Origin: Gentiana macrophylla
Lineage: Eukaryota; Streptophyta; Magnoliopsida; Gentianales; Gentianaceae
Direction of reading: 5' to 3'
DNA: 64,000 nt
Assembly: GCA_026214975.1 (NCBI GenBank)
Contig: CM047808.1
Coordinates: 66,552,583 to 66,616,582, forward strand
Below the pieces are notes generated by a model that had not been told where the DNA came from, ran no database searches, and worked only from the letters and a program-made list of their open reading frames with translations. This document shows positions 21,975 to 34,681 of this stretch, piece by piece. Position 1 is the first letter of the stretch; each line of letters begins with the position of its first letter. The position numbers and the translations under genes are program-made.

Positions 21975-22561
21975 ATGGATAACAATCAGTATTCTAGAAC
22001 AATGTTGATGTGTTCTGTGGATCGTTTTGATGAATATAAACGTCGTATGCAGGCTTATCTAGCTGCAACTCATGATGAAATGATGGATGCCCTGATAGAT
22101 GGACCACTGGAGATTACTAAGTCAGTAACAGTGGGTGAAGAGACACAGTACATTCCTAAGCCTAAAAAGGAATGGACAGCTGAAGATAGAAAGAGAGCAA
22201 ATCTAAACAACATTGCTATTGATATTATCTACAGAACATTGGATAGCAACATGTAAATGAAAGTGAAAGATTGTAAAACATCAAAAGAACTTTGGGACAA
22301 GCTACAGTTGATCTGCGAAGGCACTGATGAAATCAAGAAGAATAAAATCAGTGTGGCAAAAGAAGAAGTTCAAAAAGTTTGAAATGAAACCCAATGAAAC
22401 CATTGAACAAATGGAATCCAGGTTCAATGCAATTCTGGATGAACTCACCCTGCTGTGTGTTAATTACTCAAAAGAAGAAATCAACACAAAAATCTTGGAA
22501 GCTTTACATGCTACAGATGGATGGAAGATGAAGGTGACAGCCATAGAAGAAATGAGAAGAC
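21975..22561 (+). pseudogene. Gag of element C, N-terminal part, interrupted by element A
   Basis: Starts at ATG 21975 (MDNNQYSRTMLMCSVDRFDE), 105 bases after the LTR. Conserved gag features: RFDEYKRRMQAYLAATHDEM, TLDSNM, KELWDKLQ, EMKPNETIEQMESRFNAILD. TAA at 22254-22256 follows DSNM, where F has DSNMFM. A 1-base frameshift lies in the A-rich stretch near 22365. At 22561 the frame runs into A; skipping A and one AAGAC joins EEMRR to LHEEDTFKLFSDLKAYEF at 31478. Gag is the capsid protein of the cytoplasmic particle. Confidence 0.88.
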
Positions 22562-24289
22562 TGTTAGGTGTAGTGCCCGAAAGACAATTTGTGTAATTGT
22601 ATTTAATAATGGATGACAGAATTTATCTCACCTTAGTTACTTGCTTTGTACTTGTAAAGTAATACACTGCTGCAAACCCTAAGTATATCTGTATGTAACC
22701 ACTTAACTCAGTGTATAGATTACACGTGAGGGTTGAGTTAGCGGTGATATACTTAAACTGTTAAGTCCGTGGTGAACTTATCAGAAGTTTGGGTCTCTTT
22801 ATTAAAACACCAATAATGCGCCCAGAACACCTTAGGGTGTGATAGTCTTATCCGGACTGTCGGTAGAGGGTACCTACGTGGGGCATTTATATATGATGGC
22901 ATTCATATAGGACTGGACCGATTTAATCTGAATTTCTCGATATAATTCCGTAATCGAGGAATCTTATTAAATCATTAGATGATCATATATGGATCAACCT
23001 TAATCTGAGAGTGATCACGTGGTCTTTGCTTGTCCCGGGGTAGTGTTTGATGTGTTAGTTACGGTTCACTTAAATATGTGTTCCAAGCCACTTCTCATTG
23101 GCACTATCTCCAGATGAGTGAGTAGTTCTGATTTTCACAGACATGGAATCCATTCCTTCCTGCGGGAAGTAGAGAGACAGTCCCCTTATTTGTTAGCCCT
23201 AAGAAAATGATCGATGGGCCCAGTTCATGTTAGACTAATTAGCTACTAGTCAGATATGTGAACTAATTGATCACTAGGGGTTAATGGTAAATAAGGATAA
23301 GATATTCTGAGTGGGGTTCACGGAGACTTCCCACTCAGAATGGACAGTCTATGGAGGGTTAATCCGTATGTAGTGATTATATCAATGGACGCTTATTCAC
23401 TCTATGGGTTGAGTATAAGTGTACATCTATAATCGGTAGAGTTCAGTTTCGGGTTTATGGTGGCGTAATCCCGGAATTAATAATTAATGTACTTATTACA
23501 TTTGATGAATAATTAATTATTGAGCTCTTGGTTATAGGTCCATGGTCCCCGATGTGGCTTCTGTAATTCGGACTAATAATCTTGTTATTTGGGCCTCAGT
23601 GATAATTAATTGGCTGGGCTAATTAATTGATATGCATAGATATTATTTAGTTGGGCTAAATATAATAATACACATAAAAGACATTTTATGTGGGCTTGGA
23701 AACCCAAAAGGTGGCGCCAATGATGTTATTTAATTAGAGAGAAATTAGTTTTCTTGGATAATTATTTGACATGTGATTTATCTTTTATTTGTTAAATGAT
23801 AATTCATGGAATATTAGATAATAAGATGATTTATCCTAATTTGTTTGGGATAATCACTTTATTTATCTTTTATTTGGAATAAAGGATTAATGGAATAATT
23901 ATCTCTTAATTATTTAATCCTTGGAGGACAAGGTTTACTCTCCTATATAAAGAGAGTTCTCCCAAGCCTTTTGCATTGGCATAATTCGACCACATACTTG
24001 TGAAAGGAGAGAAAAAATTATTTTTTCCTTGTCTTGGGTTTTAGAAGAAAAACTCTAAGTTTTTCTTGGTGTTGCATATCAAGGAGGCTCGTGTATCAAG
24101 AAGGGTGTCCACCAACCGCCGTTTGGAGAACACATCGGAAGATCTTGGCTTCTCTTCCTCCTATTGGTAACATGATCTTAACCCCCTTGTAGTTGTTAAA
24201 TCCTTTGATTATGTTTTATGATAAGTAAATCGTGATCCGTCCGCTGTGTATAGATCTAACTTGGTTGATCTAAGAACCTGCATCCTTCA
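22562..24289 (+). repeat. 5' LTR of element A
   Basis: TGTTAGGTGTAGTGCCCGAA to GAACCTGCATCCTTCA, 1728 bases. Its first 20 bases are nearly the same as the LTR start of element B (TGTTAGGTGTGATGCCCGAA). TATATAAA lies at 23944-23951, followed by GAGAGTTCTCCCAAGCC. Confidence 0.92.
23944..23951 (+). promoter_or_regulatory. TATA box of the A 5' LTR
   Basis: TATATAAA in CTCTCCTATATAAAGAGAG; also at 31126-31133 in the 3' LTR, and the same context recurs in element B. Confidence 0.7.
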
Positions 24290-24291
24290 TG

Positions 24292-24304
24292 TGGTATCAG
24301 AGCC
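24292..24304 (+). other. Primer-binding site of A (initiator tRNA-Met)
   Basis: TGGTATCAGAGCC, two bases after the LTR end, as in C and F. Confidence 0.85.
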
Positions 24305-27300
24305 AGGTTCCACGATTTATATAGTCATAATCGTAGTTAAACGATTTAAAGAATTGGAATTGCATGTAGCTATTTTTTTACTTATTTTATGCATTGATGT
24401 GATTAAAATTATTATGGTTGAAGAGATGGATTGAGGTTGGCATCGTTTACCCGTTAGATCTATTGTAAACTCATATGAATGATGAATATTCGTTCATATG
24501 ACTATAGGAAATTATGTAATTTATTTTTATTGCAATTTTAATTTCCAGAAAATAGATCTGTTTAGTAGCTGTTTAGATATTTTGTTTTTCCCGTTGATCG
24601 ATCCGTTAAAAAAGAAGATCCTCCAATCGATTCAAGATTGGAATTTGATGAACAATCCCACAAAATTTGTCGTCGAATCGAGTCCGTTTGGATGTCCGTT
24701 CGTTCTTTGCAAAAAGCTCATCATAATGAAAACGCAGATTCACGAAAACCCAACCGGTCGATTTACAAATATGGAGTTTTGGATGTGGAATAAAATTTCA
24801 GGTCGATCGGGTTTCATCTCGATTCCCGATCGGCGCGGAAGTCATTGATGCGTCAGTAAAATTCGATTCAAAGACAAGTTGGGCGGCTCATCGAGAAGAT
24901 TGACAAGTCAAAGCTCTTATCCAACCATCCATCTTGAAGTCCGAAGAATGAAGATCAGATCTGGAAAGTTTCGTCCCGATCCGAGTTCGTTTGATATGCC
25001 AATCGTCGAAGATTCTAAACAGCTGCAGATTAGGGTTTTATTTTATTTTCGAATAGATTAGTTACGGGGGTGTCAACGGTCCATCTCGGTGTTTATTTTC
25101 CGCACTAGTATACATGTGTAGATTGTATGAATAGAACCGGAAAATTGCCATGACATGCATCATATCATGAATTCCACTCCATATGCATACATGTAGATAT
25201 TAATTCGAGGAATTAGTTAGGCATGTATAAAACACGCAATTAGTTTTAATTAATTGTTTGATATTGATTAGAAACTAATTAGGGTAAAAACCGAGGAACA
25301 CGGGTTTTTTCAATCGTCGAGGTTGGGTGATGGATTCTCGGTGAATCCCACTCTGCGAAAGCATAAGGAGTAAAATCCCGAAACCTCGTGGTTAAGGTGT
25401 TGGATTCTTGGTGAATTCCACCTTACCTAAGACGAGATTACGTTTTTGTTCCGTAGTGTCTACGTGAAAGTTTGATGTTTAAGGATTGGATAATCACGGG
25501 CAAGCGAGGTTCGAAAGTGGTTTAACCACGGTTGGGTGGTCAACGATAGCTACGGCTCGATCGACTTCACCTCCACGTGTGGCGCGTTTGCGGGGGGATC
25601 TCGCAAGGTGAGTCATCCGAAGAGCCACTACGGCTTAACGGAGCTCCCTAGCCTTGATCCGTCCGACGGCCACATATGTTCTAACGAATAGGTCGGGTGG
25701 GTTAGCCCACATAACCGACAACATTCGGGCCTGTGAATTATTGTTCTTTAATGTAACATCAAGTCCAAAAACGTGATCAGTAAACCCACCACTTTTTCAA
25801 AATATTGAGTGGGAGCGGGAGAGGCGACAGCCGACCCCACAGCCTCTACTGTTGACACAAGCAATGTGAGAGAATGGTGACGCCTCGTGCCGGATTTGAT
25901 TTCGGCCCCCTAAGGAAGGCCTTCACCGCTATCAAAATTCAAAGCTTGGTCTCCGAAAGGATAGGATTTTGGGTACTCGTCGGGTCACTGACCGACCCTA
26001 AGGCGGCACACTCGGGGTCTACCTAAAAATCTGAGACAGTAGGTCACACTCATAAAGGGTATTTTTGGTAGTACCTTGGCTGAAAAAGGAAAGGTGATTG
26101 ACGATCACAAATGAGATGTTTGATTCTCAATTTGACCTTCAATATTAATCGAAACCTCTTTGACCTACCCTAAGGCGGCACTGAGGCATTAGATTAAATC
26201 TTTGGAACGGTAGGATAGACTATAAGTACTTAGTTTATGTTCCTAAAATTTATTAGTAGTGTATGATTTGGATTTATTTTTTGTCAATTTTATTTACAAC
26301 TGTTATACACATCTCTCTAGGGTGCTAGACTGCTAGTGTAAAATTGACTAGTAATGACTTCGTTAAAAAGTGGTTAGTAACTAGAACGTTGTACTTATTG
26401 ATCTTACATGCGATTAATTTTTCGAAAGAGATATTTCTCTTGAGCCTTCAAGACTTAAGTGACGTAAATAGGCATGTCACTGCTATCACTCATGCAGAAC
26501 GAGAGACAACCGTAGTTAGTTTGAAAGATGATTGGGATGATAAAATTCTTCTAGTGAATTGTGTAGTGTCTACATGAGAAATTTTCTGATAGAAAAATTG
26601 GAGAATCATAAATTAAAGTGTCGCTAGTTAGACGGTATTTGGAACCGATAAACTAGTGGGAGCTTTTATATTATGTTTTTCTAATTAGAAAATCAGTCCC
26701 ACTAGGTAACACTTTCATTAGACATCCCACAGTTCACGAGTAGTGTCTACTCAAACGAACTGCTAGTTCAAGACTATTTCCTTTTCAGGAAAGTTAAGAA
26801 TGGCAAAGAATGTCTATAAGTGTTAATCATCTTAACTAAAGTTTTGAGGCTAAACCGGAACATTAATTAAAGAAAGTATAGGATAAGGAAAGTGATTTCG
26901 GATCACTAACCAATGAATCCTTAACGACTTTCTTAACCGAGTAACTTGACTCAGTGGCTTAGTTCTTTGGAAGAACAATGAAGCTGTGCATTAATAAAGT
27001 AACAACGGGCAGTAATTTCAGCTAGAATAGTGGAAGTGATATAAGGAAATGAATTTCGGATTCTATCCTTGAATATCACAGAAAAAATTATTTTTCTGTT
27101 TACAGATTCGTTTAAACAATTGGATTCACTTTCAACTCGATATATTGTTGCCTCATAGAAAGTGAATATGACATTTGTAGTACAAATCCGAGACTCGGAC
27201 TTTTGTTTGATAATGTCAGAACCACTTAGAACAGCTGAATAAGTATGTGTAACACATCTAAAACTATTAAAGGTAAAAGGTTTCCGTATTAAGATAAACG

Positions 27301-29738
27301 ACCTTTCAATATCTATTAATTAGTGCATATATCCTAGAGACAAGACCTCGCTGGTACGCTAAGGGTGATTCCTATCTCCCAGTCTTGGAACACTATCTCA
27401 AAGGAACAATGACTAAGTTTCCTTTCAATCGGGAAAGGGTAATAGTTTTGAAGGGGTAACATAGCTTGTTCACCATGACCTTCGGGGTCTAGTGAGAGAT
27501 ACAAGCTAGTGGGAGATTTTGAGTGGTGACATTTTGTCTGATAACTACTCAAAACACTGGTTGGTTTATCGAAAGAATACGAGGAGGTGTCTCTGATTTT
27601 AGCAGAGAATAGAGTATTCCATGCTCAGAAATAGGCTATCGCATAGTCTTGGGACTGATGCTCGGCCTGCCTCCTAGTGGAATATTTCTCACTGAGGAAG
27701 AAACCATAGACTGCCCTATATAGTTATTGATATGCTACAATACACTGCTAAACTCGATTAAGATAATTCGTTGCAAAATAACGGTTAACATTATTATGTA
27801 AACCGAGAACTCTACCTAGAAGATTCTAGTGAGTTTATGGATAAGGAATGAATTCGGTTCACACCACATCCATAAATGTAGGCATTTAGCATTTAATGCT
27901 TGAAGGTAGGACTCGGGATTTTATGCATACGTTCGATTGTGACTTGTTAGTGAAATATCTTAATGAGACGAGTGAAGGTTGATTATAAGATTCTTGAGAT
28001 CGAAAAGTGACGGTTGAACTGTCACAAGCCTTCGATAGAATCTATAAGCGACCTTAAACCTTGAGTACGGTTACCCAAAGGTAGTTACTATCGATTTAAT
28101 CGGACCACGTCCAACATTAGTGTTGGTGAGTACACTAATAAATACTACTAGATCGTAATGTCAATCCACCCAAGACACGGTGGGAGTATGGTTTAACCGT
28201 TGACCCATTGTGATTTTGTGGACTTTATAATCTCTTTGGGGTGATTGATAACCTATGGCTCTTGGTGGGTCAGTATAGGATTACGATTATAGAGGTTGGT
28301 TTGAAAACCTTAACCCTGTGAATGGAGTTTTGGTACTCCAGGTTACTGTTCACCTCTTGTAGAACCACCGAGTGTCTCAGGCCAGAGTGGGAGCAATTGG
28401 ATCTACACGGAAAGAGTCGAATGAATAGGAAAGTTTAAACTTTCAGCGCGAAGTTGAGTGGTATAGGGGTGATTCCCTGACAAGTAGAGAGTTAACCAGA
28501 CCTTGAACTCTCTCACCACTCAGTCTTGCTAGATTTCGTTAGAAATAAGAAAATAGGGGTGATTCCCTGAGACTTTCTTGCCGAACAACGGAATCAATTC
28601 ATTCGAGCAGAAGGGTTTTAGCTAAGAATGAATAACGGATTCGTTACAAAGCGAAGATAGGGGTGATTCCCTAAGACCTTTTTTGCGAGACTAACGATAT
28701 CTTAATTCATTCAGAAAGAACCTTTTGGTAGGAGGCCTGCCATGGCTTATATCCTTTGTGGATTTAAGAGAGCCTCTCGGTCATTTAAAAGTCACATGTT
28801 TTAAAATATGTGGACTTGACCAAAATATTGATAAGTTTTTCGTAGACTGGATATCAATATTGGTAATGTAGTAGTAGTATTAGTGTTCATAAATGATAAC
28901 ACTAGAACGGTTGGAAACAACATGGGTGTGCTATCTGAAGTCGGAAACTGACACGCCAAGATTCTCTGGATGAGAGAATTGGACAATATTCTAAGAATTT
29001 GATTCGGTCAAATTCACGAGAATGAGTCATTGGCTATCCTACCTATCTTATTGAATAAGATGATTATGCATATACGGTTGCAGCATTCATCGAGAGTAGT
29101 CCTACCCTACCTCTCAGGAATGATTCTCTAAATCTTTGGATAAAGAGAAAATGGGATAGAGTCTCTCTTGGATAATGGCAAGTCAGGTTATCACAAGTCA
29201 ATATTAATCGAATCTCGGATTCGAGCATTGAATAGCGGTTTTAGTACATCTTCAAGTATTTTTTAAGAACGAGGAATAATGTGCTTGTATATTCGGGTGC
29301 AAACTTGAATATGGTTGACTACACTGATTCTGACTTGTAGTCAGATTAAGGATGATCATTAAGTTGATCACGAGCTCAGTGTTTACTCATTGTGCTTAGA
29401 ATTTTCTTTTTGGTCTGGGAGTAATTCCAGGTCTGATAAGCCGATATAACTTCATTGTGAAAACAGTGAAAAGATAGCTTAGAAGGATATTCTAAGTCAC
29501 AAGAAGTCAAAAGCATATTGAGAGAGAGTAACGCCTAATTGGAAGGACCGGCAACGTTTCAATCCTAAAGATCGTCTCGAGTCGACAACCTAACTAATCA
29601 GTGTACCAAGTCGAGTGCTTGGTTGGTACGGCATTGATGGATATGTCTCATCTGCTTTTAGAGCAAGTGGGAGAGTGTTGTGAATAAGATGAGAAAGGGT
29701 GTGCTCTAAAAACAATCGTTACTTGTCATTTCGTGAAA
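24305..29738 (+). other. Non-coding interior of element A
   Basis: No recognisable protein domain; the longest open stretch (24498-24848) has no counterpart in B. The interior aligns in patches with that of B: GACATGCATCATATCA (25150 / 46404), AATATTGAGTGGGAGCGGG (25801 / 46988), GGCGGCAC blocks (25990-26190 / 47180-47390), ACTAGTGGGAGCTTT (26653 / 48113), GGATCTACACGGAAA (28399 / 49880). GGGGTGATTCCCT recurs at about 28465, 28555 and 28660. GTGGGAG occurs seven times including the terminal purine tract. Function unknown; such shared blocks could be packaging or folding signals. Confidence 0.7.
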
Positions 29739-29747
29739 GTGGGAGAT
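29736..29747 (+). other. Polypurine tract of element A
   Basis: AAAGTGGGAGAT directly before the 3' LTR; primer for second-strand DNA synthesis. Confidence 0.75.
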
Positions 29748-31472
29748 TGTTAGGTGTAGTGCCCGAAAGACAATTTGTGTAATTGTTTTTAATAATGGAT
29801 GACAGAATTTATCTCACCTTAGTTACTTGCTTTGTGCTTGTAAAGTAATACACTGCTGCAAACCCTAAGTATATATGTATGTAACCACTTAACTCAGTGT
29901 ATGGATTACACGTGAGGATTGAGTTAGCGGTGATATACTTAAACTATTAGTCCGTGGTGAACTTAATCAGAGTTTAGGGTCTCTTGATTAAAACACCAAT
30001 AATGCGCCCAGAACACCTTAGGGTGTGATAGTCTTATCCGGACTGTCGGTAGAGGGTACCTACGTGGGGCATTTATATATGATGGCATTCATATAGGACT
30101 GGACCGATTTAATCTGAATTACTCGATATAATTCCGTAATCGAGGAATCTTATTAAATCATTAGATGATCATATATGGATCAACCATAATCTGAGGGTGA
30201 TCACGAGTCTTTGCTTGTCCCGGGGTAGTGTTTGATGTGTTACTTACGGCTCACTTAAATATGTGTTCCAAGCCACTTCTCATTGGCACTATCTCCGGAT
30301 GAGTGAGTAGTTCGATTTTCACAGACATGGAATCCATTCCTTCCTCGGGAAGTAGAGAGACAGTCCTTATTTGTTAGCCCTAAGAAAATGATCGATGGGC
30401 CCAGTTCATGTTAGACTAATTAGCTACTAGTCAGATATGTGAACTAATTGATCACTAGGGGGTTAATGGTAAATAAGGATAAGATATTCTAAGTCGGGTT
30501 CACGGAGACTTCCCACTCAGAATGGACAGTCTATGGAGGGTTAATCCGTATTTAGAGATTATATCAATGGACGCTTATTCACTCTATGGGTTGAGTATAA
30601 GTGTACATCTATAATCGGTAGAGTTCAGTTTCGGGTTTATGGTGGCGTAATCCCGGAATTAATAATTAATGTACTTATTACATTCGATGAATAATTAATT
30701 ATTGAGCTCTTGGTTATAGGTCCATGGTCCCTGATGTGGCTTCTGTAATTCGGACTAATAATCTTGTTATTTGGGCCTCAGTGATAATTAATTGGCTGGG
30801 CTAATTAATTGATATGCATAGATATTATTTAGTTGGGCTAAATATAATAATACACATAAAAGACATTTTATGTGGGCTTGGAAACCATAAAGGTGGCGCC
30901 AATAATGTTATTTAATTAGAGAGAAATTATTTTTCTTGGATAATTATTTGACATATAATTTATCTTTTATTTGTTAAATGATAATTCATGGAATATTAGA
31001 TAATAATATGATTTATCCTAATTTGTTTGGGATAATCATTTTATTTATCTTTTATTTGGAATAAAGAATTAATGGAATAATTATCTCTTAATTATTTAAT
31101 CCTTGGAGGACAAGGTTTACTCTCCTATATAAAGAGAGTTCTCCCAAGCCTTTTGCATTGGCATAATTCGACCACATACTTGTGAAAGGAGAGAAAAAAT
31201 TATTTTTTCCTTGTCTTGGTTTTTAGAAGAAAAACTCTAAGTTTTTCTTGGTGTTGCATATCAAGGAGGCTCGTGTATCAAGAAGGGTGTCCACCAACCG
31301 CCGTTTGGAGAACACATCGGAAGATCTTGGCTTCTCTTCCTACTATTGGTAACATGATCTTAACCCTCTTGTATTTGTTAAATCCTTTGATTATGTTTTA
31401 TGATATGTAAATCGTGATCCGTCCGCTGCGTATAGATCTAACTTGGTTAGATCTAAGAACCTGCATCCTTCA
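29748..31472 (+). repeat. 3' LTR of element A
   Basis: 1725 bases, same ends as the 5' copy; differences are scattered single bases and small indels (for example CTTAAACTATTAG against CTTAAACTGTTAAG). TATATAAA at 31126-31133. Confidence 0.92.
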
Positions 31473-31477
31473 AAGAC

Positions 31478-32501
31478 TGCATGAAGAGGATACATTCAAG
31501 TTATTCTCAGATCTTAAGGCATATGAATTCAAAAAGAATTTGTCACCTACTACTGAAAAGGAAGAGCCAAAAACCACAACACTGGCTGCTTCACATCAAG
31601 AAGAAGGATCAGAAGCTCAAGATGACTTAATGGATGAGATGCAAGAGCAGATTGCACTACTGAGCAAGAAGATCAGAATGATGAAAACTGGAAGAGGTTC
31701 CCCAAAGAATTTCACAAAAAGATTCAGTGAAAAGAAGAAGGAAGAACCAAAGAAAGACAATGACTATATGTGCTTTCATTGCAAGAAACCAGGACACTTT
31801 AAACCTGACTGTCTGAGTTAAAACAAAGTAAGGAACCTGAATATCATTGCTTCAATTGCAAGAAGCCTGGACACTTCAGACCTGATTGTCCAGATCTACA
31901 AAAGAGCAAGAGTCAACTAAGAAGACATGGCAAGAAGGCCATGGTTGCTGAAGATGAATCAGGGTATGAAGTAGAGTTAGAAAAGGGAAATGAATCTGAT
32001 GACACAGCACTTGTTGCTGATATGGAAGATTATGCCTTGATGGCTACCATGGATGAAACAGAGGAGGTATATAACTCTGCATCTAAAAACACTCATGATG
32101 AAAGTGATTGTGAATCAACCTGTGGTTCAAATCCAAAAATTTCTGACAATGAAGAAACTTTGGATGCCATCCTTAATCAACTAAGGAAAATAAAATCTGG
32201 TTATGAGATTGTGAAGGCAGAAAAAGAAGCCCTTCAATTAGAAGTTGAAAGATTAAATGCTGAATTAAGAATTCTAAAAAGGAAGGAAAAAGAAGTTGAA
32301 CAGAATCAGCATAAGTCTGCTGAACATTCAGTAGCCCTTGAATCTGCTGAACAATCTTGTTCCTATGCCGCATTCAAATCTAGAAGACCTTATGGTGATC
32401 GAACAAGTCTTGGATTTGAAACTCATCAAACTAACAAGAGTGGATCCAGTAAGGTCACTGAACCTAGTACCAGAATTGTTCCTAAGTATGTGCCTGCATA
32501 A
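31478..32501 (+). pseudogene. Gag of element C, middle and coiled-coil part with two zinc knuckles
   Basis: Resumes after A with LHEEDTFKLFSDLKAYEF. The first knuckle CFHCKKPGHFKPDC is at 31771-31812; TAA follows at about 31819. After a frameshift a second knuckle CFNCKKPGHFRPDC lies at 31848-31889. Both fit CX2CX4HX4C, which binds element RNA. Then an acidic segment (MVAEDESGYEVELEKG at 31941) and a coiled coil (EIVKAEKEALQLEVERLNAE) to TAA at 32499-32501. Two knuckles 12 codons apart differ from E and F, which show one each; the second may be a local duplication. Confidence 0.85.
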
Positions 32502-33210
32502 GATCCATCTCCCAAAAGGGTTGCTGAGGCAGCAAAGCCTACTGAGAATGCTTCAAAGAAGCAAAATCAGAATTCAAAGAAGTCAACAGCTCTAATAAAA
32601 AGAATAAATCTAAAAATAGGACTGGTGTGCCTTCTAGACCTGCTGATAGCAGACCTACTACCAAGTCTGCTGGACCACACAAAGGTAAAGGTCAGAAATA
32701 TTCCAAGGATAAGAATCCCAAACCCAAAAATGTCAATCATTCTAGGGATACTTATCTCAGGGGGAAAGGTAGATTGTTTCCTATTGATAATGACTGGAAT
32801 ATTCCTGCACCTATTGCTTGAAATAGTAAGTATAACCATGCAGCTAGGGTAAAACCTGAGCAATGGAATTAGCAGAGGACTCAGCAGAGGACTTATACAA
32901 GGCCTCAGTAGGGACCTCAGCAGACTCCACACTACAGGTTTGTTCCTAACAGACAGCAATCCAATGGTTATGCTAATGCTTCTAACAACAAGAATCACTT
33001 AAAACAGCATTACAAACCAAAAGGCCAAAAGGCATATGTGAATCCTATACAAACAATAGCTAGACCTTATGGAAGTGTAGAATACATGTGTGAAGCAAGG
33101 TACAATACCTTTCAAAGAAGACCTTATGGAAATTTGCCAAGGGTCATGCTTACCACTGACCACTATGGACCCAAACAGATTTGGGTACCTAAAATATATT
33201 GATTCTGTTT
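32502..33210 (+). pseudogene. Gag-protease linker of element C
   Basis: Ser/Lys/Pro-rich and broken by shifts: DPSPKRVAEAAKPTENASKK, then from 32627 SAGPHKGKGQKYSKDKNPKP and LFPIDNDWNIPAPIA. TGA at 32819-32821 and TAG codons near 32870 and 32908 interrupt it; in the last two the context (WN TAG QRTQQRTYTRPQ TAG GPQQ) suggests former CAG codons in a Gln-rich stretch. It ends YNTFQRRPYGNLPRV and GPKQIWVPKIY before protease, as in E. Confidence 0.75.
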
Positions 33211-34681
33211 TGTAGGGTGTTACTTTGACAGTGGATGTTCCAGACATATGACAAACAATAAGCACTGTTTGTCAAGCTTAGTGGCAAAGGATGGTCCAAG
33301 AGTGAACTTTGGAAACAAGAACACACCTGGTTACACAAGAGGCTATGGCACACTTGTGAGGAATGGACTAACAATCAAGAATGTTGCATATGTTGAAGGA
33401 CTGGACTACAACTTGTTGAGCACTGGTCAATTCTGTGATATGGGATACGAGGTCACTTTTGACAAAAACACATGTACTATCATCAGTGAAACAGGTGATC
33501 AAGTTGTGTTGGCTGGAAAAAGACAACAAAATATGTATGTTGTAGATTGGTCAACTGCAGTTCCAGAAACCTGTATGATAGTGCATACTAAATCAGAACT
33601 CAATTGGTTATGGCACAAAAAGTTGAATCATCTGAATTTTGATGATATCAATCAGCTGGTAAAGAAGATGATGGTAATTGGCTTGCCTGAGATTACATTC
33701 AAGAAGGATGCTATTTGTGATGCCTGTCAGCAAGGTAAACAAATAAAATCAAGCTTCAAGTCAAAAACAAAGCTATCAACTAAGAGAGTGTTGGAGTTGA
33801 TGCACATGGATTTATTTGGACCTATTACTCCAACTAGTGTAACAGGAAAGAAGTACACTTTAGTTGTTGTGGATGATTATTCTAGATACACTTGGGTGGT
33901 ATTCATGAATAAGAAAAGTGAAACACTTCAAAAGATGCCAGAACTTTTGAAAAGATTACAAAATGAGAAAAGTGTCATAGTAGTGAAGATCAGATCATAT
34001 AAGGGTACTGAGTTTCCCAACAAAGTAATAAGAGAATACTGTGAACAAAATGGTGTACTGCACACACTTGCTGCTGCTGGTACACCTCAGCAAAATGGGT
34101 TTGCTGAGAGAAGAAACAGGACTCTAAAAGATGCAGGAAGGACTATGATTTGTGAGGCATTGCTACCTGAAAGGTACTGGGCTGAAGCAGTTAACACAGC
34201 ATGCTATACACAAAATAGAACATCAGTGAACAAGAAGCTGCTGAAGACACCTTATGAAATTTGAAATGGAAGGATACCTAATATATCTTATTTCCATCCA
34301 TTTGGAAGCAAATGTTTTATCTTAAATCATAAGGAGCAATTGAAGACCTTTCAACCCAAGTCAGATGAAGGAATTTTCTTGGGATACTCTTCTGTCAGCC
34401 AGGCATTCAGGGTACTGAATAAAAGGACACTAAAACATGAAGAAACTATCCATGTTGTGTTTGATGAACCCAAGTTCACTGGAATGGAAGGAGAAGATTC
34501 AGAACCTGCTGACAATCAACAAGTCACTGATCCAGAATGTGTATCTGACCCGGCCCCTGCTGAACACCCTGCTGGGAACTCTACAGATGCAACAACTGAA
34601 GCAGTTCAAGGATCTGCTGAACCTCCTGAAGAAACCGCAGACCCTACTGAAGATGAAGTTCCTGAGAATCAATTTAACTAG
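33211..34681 (+). pseudogene. Protease and integrase of element C, second catalytic Asp replaced
   Basis: Protease motif YFDSGCSRHMTNNK with DSG intact (Asp at 33227-33229). Pre-integrase and zinc finger: WLWHKKLNHLNFDDINQLV and CDACQQGK. The core starts LMHMDLFGPITP (first Asp). The second motif reads RSYKGTEF, with Tyr (33998-34000) where the catalytic Asp of RSD(x)GTEF belongs, so strand transfer should fail. The third, QQNGFAERRNRT, keeps Glu. TGA at 34262-34264 stands where TPYEIWNG needs Trp (TGG). The C-terminal part holds DEGIFLGYSSVSQAFRV and an acidic tail ending at TAG 34679-34681. Confidence 0.9.

Larger units (their letters stand above)
22562..31472 (+). mobile_element. Element A: LARD-like non-autonomous LTR retrotransposon
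   Basis: Two LTRs (22562-24289 and 29748-31472) of about 1.73 kb, nearly identical by eye, a tRNA-Met primer site, a 5.46 kb interior and a purine tract. The duplication AAGAC flanks it (22557-22561 and 31473-31477). The interior has no gag, protease, integrase or RT motif on either strand. Large LTRs, long non-coding interior and working primer and purine sites define LARD elements, which borrow proteins from a partner. LTR closeness fits a more recent insertion than its host C. Confidence 0.88.

Noticed and set aside
24498..24848. 116-codon open frame in the interior of element A
   Set aside because: No recognisable domain, no counterpart in the related element B, and composition like the surrounding non-coding sequence.
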